The translations under genes and the position numbers were made by a program. This document shows, in pieces, positions 52,070 through 57,931 of a stretch of 57,931 nucleotides of DNA. Each line of letters starts with the position of its first letter. Positions within the stretch are counted from its first letter, which is position 1. The notes below the pieces were generated by a model, which was not told the origin of the DNA, made no database searches, and was given only the letters and a program-made list of their open reading frames with translations. Source of the DNA: Desulfobacterales bacterium (GTDB taxonomy: Bacteria; Desulfobacterota; Desulfobacteria; Desulfobacterales; JANQIE01); NCBI GenBank assembly GCA_028282295.1, contig JANQIE010000246.1:1-57931 (forward strand), written 5' to 3'.

Positions 52070-52827
52070 CCGTCTTCTTCCCCCCGTGTTAAAAAAGCAC
52101 GCACCCGTGCATCCCGGCTGGCCGCGAGCAAGGCATTGGGATCTCCGCCGGCGATCATGGTGCGCGACTGCGGGTCCAAAAAAACCGAATTGGAACCGAT
52201 AGCAAAAATACTCGCCAGTTCATGCGTAACCACCACCACCGTGGCCCCCAGGCTTTCACGCAGTTGCAGAATCAGGTCGTCCAGCCGGTGGGCGCTGACC
52301 GGATCGAGCCCGGCCGAAGGTTCATCAAAAAAAAGAATTTGCGGATCGAGCGCCATGGCCCGGGCCAGCCCGGCCCGCTTGCGCATGCCGCCGCTGATTT
52401 CGGACGGAAAATACGACTCAAAGCCGGCCAGACCGACCAACGCCAGCTTCACGGCGACAATCTCCCTGATCTGGGCCGGCCGCAAATCAGTATACTCCTC
52501 CAACGGCAGCGCCACGTTCTGCGCCAGGGTCAGGGAACTGAACAAGGCCCCGCTTTGAAAAAGCACCCCCACATTGCGCATGATATCATTTTGCTTCGCA
52601 AAATCGCTGCCCCAGAAGTCGACCCCGTCATACACCACCTGCCCCCTGGCCGGGGCTTTCAACCCCACCAGATGCCGCAGTAAAGTACTCTTGCCACAGC
52701 CGCTGCCCCCCATGATGACAAAAATATCACCTCGTTGGATCGTAAAATTCAGACCCCGCATGACCACAAAATCACCATAGGCCATGGTCAGGTTCACAAC
52801 TTCAATAAGCGGCTTTAAAAAGGACAC
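52066..52827 (-). CDS. MlaF-like ABC transporter ATPase
   Basis: The 253-residue ATPase has Walker A GGSGCGKSTLLRHL, Q-loop LFQSGALFSS, signature ISGGMRKRAGLARAM, Walker B ILFFDEPSAGLDP and the switch His in VVVTHEL. The GGMRKR signature variant is typical of Mla/Ttg2-type lipid transporters. It powers phospholipid movement between the membranes, and the direction is not determined by sequence. Confidence 0.92.
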   Translation of the reverse strand: MSFLKPLIEVVNLTMAYGDFVVMRGLNFTIQRGDIFVIMGGSGCGKSTLLRHLVGLKAPARGQVVYDGVDFWGSDFAKQNDIMRNVGVLFQSGALFSSLTLAQNVALPLEEYTDLRPAQIREIVAVKLALVGLAGFESYFPSEISGGMRKRAGLARAMALDPQILFFDEPSAGLDPVSAHRLDDLILQLRESLGATVVVVTHELASIFAIGSNSVFLDPQSRTMIAGGDPNALLAASRDARVRAFLTRGEEDG

Positions 52828-52830
52828 GGA

Positions 52831-53967
52831 CTAAATCCCCAACGTATTATAAACCACCGTCATCACCGCATCGCTGACAATAATGAGCACAATGGCCGTA
52901 ACCACGGCCGAGGTGGTGGCATCCCCCACGGCCGAAGCGCTGCGGCCACATTGCATGCCGCGCATGCAACCGGCCACGGCAATCAGAATTCCGAAAAGCA
53001 CACTTTTGATCAGACCGGTGCCGAAGTCCCATAGCTCCACGGCCTCGCGGGTTTGATTAAAATAAGCCAACGGGGAGATATCCAACGTGACGATTCCCAC
53101 CAGCGCACCGCCGACAATACCCAGAAAGTTGGCATACAAACACAACAACGGCATCATCAGCATCAGCGCCAGCATGCGGGGCAACACCAGGTATTCCATC
53201 GGCGCAATCCCCATGGTCTCCAGGGCGTCGATCTCTTCATTGACCTGCATGGTGCCCAGTTGAGCGGCATACGCGGCCCCGGTCCGCCCGGCCATAATAA
53301 TCGCCGCCATCATGGCACCCATTTCCCGCGCCATGCCCAGACCGACCAGATTGGCCACATAAATCTGGGCACCGAACATTTGCAGTTGGACCGCCCCCAC
53401 AAAGGCGAGAATCAAGCCGACCAGCACACTGATCAAAGTGACAATCGGCAGGGCCCGCACGCCACATTCCTGGATATGCAGGGCCAGATCCGTTTGCCGA
53501 AAACGCGCCCTGCCCCCGGGCAACCGCAGCATTGCCGTAAATGCGGCCCCGATAAACGTCAACGTTTCAAATCCGGCGGTTTTAAAGGCCAGCGCCCGAA
53601 CGCCGACGCGGCTCAACACCGATTCGCGCGCATCCTGACGGCGGGCGTCTGTCTTTTCCGGCACAGCCGTTGCCAGCGCCAGCAGTTTGGCCAGGCCTTC
53701 CGGTATACCGCCGGGATCAAATTGAATCTGCATCCGGGTGCAGAACTTCTTAAGATTCACCAAAAAGGCGAGCAGGCTGCTGTCCCAGCCCTCAAGGCGG
53801 TGACTGTCAAAAAAAAGGGTTTTGATGTCGGAAGGGGGGCCGATCTGCCGGCCGATGGCCTCCACCGAGGGCTGCGAGGCTGCAACACGCCAGCAGCCGC
53901 CCAGGTGCACGCACAACACCCCTTGCGCGGGGCGACTCACTTCGATTTGGGCACGGTTATCCGGCAT
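52831..53967 (-). CDS. MlaE-like permease with N-terminal STAS domain
   Basis: The 378-residue protein carries an N-terminal STAS-like region (about residues 5-100, with LEGWDSSLLAFLV) fused to an MlaE permease of five or six helices. The conserved box GLGMAREMGAMMAAIIMAGR and the signature EIDALETMGI are present. Fusion of STAS and permease replaces the separate MlaB protein. It is the first gene of the operon permease-ATPase-MCE-lipoprotein, 3 bases before the ATPase. Confidence 0.92.
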   Translation of the reverse strand: MPDNRAQIEVSRPAQGVLCVHLGGCWRVAASQPSVEAIGRQIGPPSDIKTLFFDSHRLEGWDSSLLAFLVNLKKFCTRMQIQFDPGGIPEGLAKLLALATAVPEKTDARRQDARESVLSRVGVRALAFKTAGFETLTFIGAAFTAMLRLPGGRARFRQTDLALHIQECGVRALPIVTLISVLVGLILAFVGAVQLQMFGAQIYVANLVGLGMAREMGAMMAAIIMAGRTGAAYAAQLGTMQVNEEIDALETMGIAPMEYLVLPRMLALMLMMPLLCLYANFLGIVGGALVGIVTLDISPLAYFNQTREAVELWDFGTGLIKSVLFGILIAVAGCMRGMQCGRSASAVGDATTSAVVTAIVLIIVSDAVMTVVYNTLGI

Positions 53968-54567
53968 AGCGGCAGAAAAACACTTTTTTTTACTATATTT
54001 TCAAATGATTGTAGGCTCACTATTGCCCGTCGGCATCGATTTGTCAACATCCTTGCCGGATCAGACCAGGGTAACCGCATTTGGAAATCTGGAGCGTAAA
54101 AAAGGTTAATGACGTTTTGACTCTGGCCTCCTGCTTCCGCCGGGGTGACGCGGATAAGGTACCCCTTTACCCGACAGTCCCGGATCACGTACACGGCAGA
54201 TCCGGGAGTCCGAAATAAAAACAAAAAAACATTTGTCACCCCGGCGAAGGCCGGGATCCAGAGTCAAACGATATTAACCTTTTTCACGCCCCCTTGGCGA
54301 GCACCCTGCCATTGCCACAGCCGGATCAGACCGGAAATTGTTGCAACCATTTGACGTACCAAACACACGGTGTTACTTTGATAGTGCCCATCCGGGAATA
54401 GCATCTTTGGGCCCCTGGCGGCGTTCTCGCATTTTTAAAATCCTCGAAATAGCGCGCTATGCCTGCGGTTTTAAAAATGCTCGGGCCTTGCCAGGAACCA
54501 GAATCTACTCTTTCCGGATGGGCACTTGATAAAAACATAAATCAACCCCCAACAGACAGGCGGATCG
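53968..54567. other. 600-bp repeat-rich divergent gap
   Basis: The gap lies between the divergent Mla-like operon and the anti-sigma kinase gene. It holds a shortened CACCCCGGCGAAGGCCGGG repeat (about 54235-54280) and the long inverted repeat at 54384-54525. No protein gene is visible. Confidence 0.5.
54384..54525. repeat. 142-bp MITE-like inverted repeat
   Basis: GTGCCCATCCGG (54384-54395) at the left is mirrored by CCGGATGGGCAC (54514-54525) at the right, and the arms pair over much of their length around an AAATAGCGCGCTAT centre. Related copies are at 4919-4995 (one arm) and 57744-57831. It looks like a non-autonomous element or a large hairpin family. Confidence 0.65.
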
Positions 54568-54999
54568 TTGACCACCCCAAACGACATCCAAATCACCATC
54601 CAAAACAAAATCAGCGAAATTACGCTTTTGCATGAGTGTCTGACCGCATTTGGCCAGCAACACGGTGTCCCCAACCTGATGATCAAGGAAGTCATGTGCG
54701 CCTTGGAAGAAATCGTGGCCAATATCATTCACTATGCCTACGACGATACCGCCGAACATCAAATTGCGGTGGCCATCGATTTTAACGGCCGGGCGCTAAA
54801 ACTGGCGATCACCGACGACGGCAAACCGTTCAACCCCCTGGATTTCCCCACGCCGGATGTATCCCAATGCTTCACCGAACGCGAAGACGGCGGCCTGGGC
54901 ATCCACCTGGCGCGCAACCTGGTGGATCTGATCCAGTACTGCGCCGCGCAGGGTCAAAACCGGTTGACCCTGGTGAAAAATCTTCCTGTCAAGGATTAA
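54568..54999 (+). CDS. RsbW-type anti-sigma factor kinase
   Basis: The 143-residue protein has a single GHKL ATPase domain: EVMCALEEIVANIIHYAY (N-box), ITDDGKPFNPLDFP (G1) and EDGGLGIHLARNLVD (G2). Such proteins phosphorylate STAS-domain antagonists and may bind a sigma factor. The start is TTG at 54568, with AGGCGG close upstream. The STAS gene follows after 33 bases, so the two form a partner-switching pair. Confidence 0.88.
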   Translation: MTTPNDIQITIQNKISEITLLHECLTAFGQQHGVPNLMIKEVMCALEEIVANIIHYAYDDTAEHQIAVAIDFNGRALKLAITDDGKPFNPLDFPTPDVSQCFTEREDGGLGIHLARNLVDLIQYCAAQGQNRLTLVKNLPVKD

Positions 55000-55032
55000 C
55001 GCCGGCGATACGCGCATTTGGAAGGAGGCGAA

Positions 55033-55401
55033 ATGGCATTCACGGTGAAAACCAAAGAGAAAAAACCCGGTGTCCATCTTGTTTTTCCGGTCGGTTCATT
55101 GGATACAAACACCTATTCACAATTAGATGACGCCATCGCGCAAGTGATGCTCGCCAAACCGGCCGTGATCGTGTTCGACCTGGAAGAACTCGATCACATC
55201 ACGAGCATGGGTATCAGCGTCGTCCTGAAAACCATGAAGCAAATGAAGCAAACGAACGGCAAAGTCCGCTTTATCAACTTTCAGCCCCAGATCAAAAAAG
55301 TCTTCGACATCATCAACGCCCTGCCGTCCCTGAAGATATTCACAAGTATCCGCGAGATGGACCAATACCTGGAAAGCATGCAACAAAAAATAGCGCCGTA
55401 A
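55033..55401 (+). CDS. STAS-domain anti-sigma factor antagonist
   Basis: The 122-residue protein has a STAS fold: VHLVFPVGSLDTNTYSQLDD, VIVFDLEELDHITSMGISVVL and a final helix. The residue phosphorylated by the neighbouring kinase would be Ser or Thr in HITSMGIS. GGAGG precedes the ATG at 55033. It probably works with the RsbW-type kinase, although no sigma factor or phosphatase gene is in the window. Confidence 0.85.
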   Translation: MAFTVKTKEKKPGVHLVFPVGSLDTNTYSQLDDAIAQVMLAKPAVIVFDLEELDHITSMGISVVLKTMKQMKQTNGKVRFINFQPQIKKVFDIINALPSLKIFTSIREMDQYLESMQQKIAP

Positions 55402-55526
55402 AAGGTATATTGACAAAGTACATCGCACCGCAACGCCGCATGGAATTGATACCGGGCGCAATTCCTGCCCCTCAGGGCCCGCGCAAAAACCAACGCCAAC
55501 AGCGTCCGGCCAAGGAGCGCAACCCC

Positions 55527-57740
55527 ATGCCGACCCGCAAATTCATCACGTGCGCCCGCGCAATTCTGCCGTTGCTGGTGCTGCTGAGCACCTTGCACGT
55601 GTCAACAGGTCACGCCGCCCGACCGGCGACCCAACAACCGGCCCGGTCCACGGCCGAACAGGCGCCGGACCCGGCTTTATCCGATTTTGACCCCGCGAAC
55701 GACCACGGCGAGCTGGCCGGCGCCATCAACACCTTCAAGGAGAGCTTGCGCACCATCAAATCGCGGTACATCGATTTCACCACCCACCTAGGTCCGGAAA
55801 TCCACACCATGACTGCCACCGTCCGCCTGCTCCTGAGCGGCGAAGCCCAGCAATTATGGGTGCTCGGGGCGATCGCGCTGCTGTTCGCCATCGGCCTGGT
55901 CTTTTTTCTACTCGTCAAACAACTATTACGCCGCCGCTACGAGGCGCTCACACGTCCCGGCAGCATGTCGTTGCCCGTTCGCCTGGGGCGCCTGAGTCTG
56001 CTGGCCGGGCTCGACTTCATCTGCCTGTTTGTCTTCAGCGCCGTTGTCGTCACCCTGTTCTTTATCTTCACCGAAGGCTACCGCATCGGGCGGTTGATCT
56101 TCGCAACCTACTTTATCGCCTCGTTGATCGTCATGGGGGTTCACCTGAGCGGCCGCTTTATCCTGGCGCCCCGCACCGCCCACCTGCGCCTGCTCCCGCT
56201 GTCCGACCACGAAGCCCAATTTTATTTTCGCTGGCTGATCGTCATTGCCGGCGTCGCCGCCCTGGGCTGGTTGACCTGCGGCTTTATCCGCATCAACCTG
56301 TTCATCCCGTCGCTGCACCTGGCCATGATCGGCATGATCGGCTTGATGATCAGCCTGATGCTGATCATCATGATCCAACAACAAGCCGGCCCAATTGCCG
56401 CCAAATTGCGCGCCAACGCACCGGAGCACTCCCTGCGCCGTCACATGGCCGGCATCTGGCACCAGCTCGCCACCGCCTACGTGATCGTCTTCTGGTGTGT
56501 CTGGATGGCCGGTCTGATCATCTTCGGCCACCAACTCATATTACCGGCCGTGGCCACCCTGGTCAGCATACCGATTTTTTTGTGCGTCGACTGGCTGGTC
56601 CAACACCTACTCACCGGCCTGTTCACTTACATCGACAAGGACCAATCCGCCGACCGGCCCCAAGACGGCCCGAGCGAAGCTACCGGGCCCTTGCCCCCGC
56701 AACCCTGCAACCAATATGAAAACCGCGCCAAAGCCGCCTTGAGCGCCAGCCTGCGCTGGGTCACCGTGGCCGTGCTTTTCTTCTGGCTCATCGGCTTGTG
56801 GGGCATCGAACTGCCATTGGGCAAAACCGTTTCCCGCGCCCTTTTGAGCATTTTACTGACCATACTGACCGGCTATATCGTCTGGCAACTCATCAAGCTG
56901 CCCATCGAACGCAAACTGCGCGAAGAACTACCCGACGAGGATGAAGAAATGGAAGAAGGCGGCAGCGGTGGATCACGCATCGGCACGCTGTTGTTGCTTT
57001 TAAAAAAATTTCTCGCGGCGGTCCTGCTGGTTATGGTGGTGCTGGTGGCCCTGGCCTCTTTAGGTATCAACATCGGCCCCTTGATCGCCGGCGCCGGCAT
57101 CGTGGGTGTGGCCATCGGCTTCGGCGCCCAGACCCTCGTAAAAGACATCATCTCCGGGGTCTTCTTCCTGATCGACGATGCCTTTCGCGTGGGCGATTAC
57201 GTCGACACCGGCGTAGCCAAAGGCATGGTGGAGCACATCTCGTTGCGCTCCTTCAGGTTGCGCCATCCGCGCGGCATGGTCCACACCATCCCCTTTGGCG
57301 ACATCAGTTCCGTAACCAACTACAGCCGCGACTACATCATCACCAAACTCGACGTACGCGTCCCCTTTGACACCGACATCGATCTGGTGCGCAAAGTCGT
57401 CAAGAAAATCTACAACGAATTCTTAAACGATGAAAACCTGGCGCCCAAACTACTAGGCAAGCTCAAATCCCAGGGCGTGCGGGAACTCGACGATTCAGCC
57501 CTGGTCATCCGGGTGAAATTCAAAAGCGTGCCCGGCGAACAATTTATCTTAAGACGCGAAGTCTTCCGCCGCCTGCAGGAAGGCTTCAAAGAAAAAGGAA
57601 TCGAATTCGCCGCCCGCAAAGTGCATGTGGCCCTGCCCAACGACACCGGCACCCCCCAAATCCCCAGAGAAATACTCCAGGAAGCCGGCGCAGCCGCCGC
57701 AACACTGCAAAACGATTCAACCCGGCCCGACAAGCGTTAG
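55527..57740 (+). CDS. MscS-family mechanosensitive channel
   Basis: The protein of about 738 residues has a signal peptide (MPTRKFITCARAILPLLVLL), a short periplasmic stretch and at least eight membrane helices. The C-terminal MscS core has the pore helix LIAGAGIVGVAIGFGAQTLV, VKDIISGVFFLIDDAFRVGDYV, and a beta domain with TIPFGDISSVTNYSRD. A Glu-rich loop (DEDEEMEEGG) precedes the core. It is an osmotic-release channel of the larger MscK/YbdG-like type. I chose the ATG at 55527, where AAGGAG lies upstream and the signal peptide begins; in-frame starts at 55410 and 55440 are less likely. Confidence 0.88.
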   Translation: MPTRKFITCARAILPLLVLLSTLHVSTGHAARPATQQPARSTAEQAPDPALSDFDPANDHGELAGAINTFKESLRTIKSRYIDFTTHLGPEIHTMTATVRLLLSGEAQQLWVLGAIALLFAIGLVFFLLVKQLLRRRYEALTRPGSMSLPVRLGRLSLLAGLDFICLFVFSAVVVTLFFIFTEGYRIGRLIFATYFIASLIVMGVHLSGRFILAPRTAHLRLLPLSDHEAQFYFRWLIVIAGVAALGWLTCGFIRINLFIPSLHLAMIGMIGLMISLMLIIMIQQQAGPIAAKLRANAPEHSLRRHMAGIWHQLATAYVIVFWCVWMAGLIIFGHQLILPAVATLVSIPIFLCVDWLVQHLLTGLFTYIDKDQSADRPQDGPSEATGPLPPQPCNQYENRAKAALSASLRWVTVAVLFFWLIGLWGIELPLGKTVSRALLSILLTILTGYIVWQLIKLPIERKLREELPDEDEEMEEGGSGGSRIGTLLLLLKKFLAAVLLVMVVLVALASLGINIGPLIAGAGIVGVAIGFGAQTLVKDIISGVFFLIDDAFRVGDYVDTGVAKGMVEHISLRSFRLRHPRGMVHTIPFGDISSVTNYSRDYIITKLDVRVPFDTDIDLVRKVVKKIYNEFLNDENLAPKLLGKLKSQGVRELDDSALVIRVKFKSVPGEQFILRREVFRRLQEGFKEKGIEFAARKVHVALPNDTGTPQIPREILQEAGAAAATLQNDSTRPDKR

Positions 57741-57743
57741 CCC

Positions 57744-57831
57744 GTGTCCATCCGCAAACAGCCTCTTTTGGTCCCCGGCGGCGTTCTCGCATTTTTAAAA
57801 TCCTCGGGCCTTGCCGGGAACCAAAATTTAC
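57744..57831. repeat. third copy of the GTGYCCATCCGG / GCGTTCTCGCATTTTTAAAA repeat
   Basis: The segment starts GTGTCCATCCG and contains TTTTGGT-CCCCGGC paired with GCCGGG-AACCAAAA (about 57767-57827). The internal GCGTTCTCGCATTTTTAAAA is shared with 54384-54525. The centre with AAATAGCGCGCTAT is missing here, so this is a shortened copy. Confidence 0.6.
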
Positions 57832-57931
57832 GATTAACCCGGCAATAAAATACCTTTAAAATCGTGATTCCGGCGAGCGCCGGAATCAAGCGTCAATTCT
57901 GGATGCCGGATCAAATCCGGCATGACGAGGG

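Noticed and set aside
1..57931. CRISPR arrays, rRNA or tRNA genes, complete insertion sequences
   Set aside because: I found no regularly spaced direct repeats, no rRNA-like stretches, no cloverleaf with CCA-type end and no transposase gene. tRNA detection by eye is not exhaustive.

Overview
The window is about 58 kb of a moderately GC-rich bacterial chromosome. It carries no rRNA, tRNA, CRISPR array or complete insertion sequence that I can see. The gene content suggests an anaerobic, sulfate-reducer-like member of the Desulfobacterota, probably Desulfobacterales. The reasons are an hcp gene divergent from a HcpR-type Crp/Fnr regulator, a very long fused acyl-CoA dehydratase activase, a ferritin-like protein, a class III polyhydroxyalkanoate (PHA) synthase (PhaE/PhaC), and an Mla-type lipid transporter. 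The taxonomic call is inference only.

Layout. (1) 1-3.3 kb is an accessory island: a small hypothetical gene, a hairpin-rich non-coding block (474-935), and a candidate membrane-active toxin with an overlapping membrane immunity gene. (2) 3.3-12.3 kb holds metabolic genes: a flavoprotein that lacks its redox cysteines, an ABC-class ATPase, the 1476-residue activase and a PilZ protein. (3) 13-18.2 kb has a Tat-exported metallo-hydrolase, a large hybrid histidine kinase and an aquaporin. (4) 18.3-23.1 kb is a nitrosative/oxidative stress cluster (ferredoxin-like protein, HD phosphohydrolase, hcp, hcpR with a palindromic operator, ferritin-like protein), followed by an FGGY sugar kinase. (5) 24.9-30.2 kb is the most unusual part. 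It has two very Ala/Gly-rich low-complexity proteins, each preceded by the same 66-bp element, then two 294-residue paralogues that share a C-terminal domain with a JAMM/JAB-like metal-binding signature. (6) 30.5-36.6 kb is a three-gene phosphorelay (two multi-PAS kinases and a NarL-type regulator). (7) 36.9-39 kb has a cold-shock gene, a small Cys-rich protein and a gene-poor kilobase. (8) 39-47.3 kb is a PHA locus (phaE, phaC, a GAF protein) and, further on, a DUF3141 PhaC-like protein, with a fasciclin protein and a C11 peptidase between them. (9) 47.4-58 kb has a PAP2 phosphatase with a membrane partner, a second cold-shock gene, a four-gene Mla-like transporter, an anti-sigma kinase/STAS pair and an MscS-family channel.

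Dispersed inverted repeats are frequent: several families each occur two or more times within the window, which points to a repeat-rich genome. The region I would follow up first is 24.9-30.2 kb. Its four genes share short hydrophobic helices embedded in disordered sequence, have strong ribosome binding sites and no signal peptides, and I cannot assign them to any described system. A reasonable hypothesis is a self-assembling matrix or secreted-protein set with two associated JAMM-like proteases.
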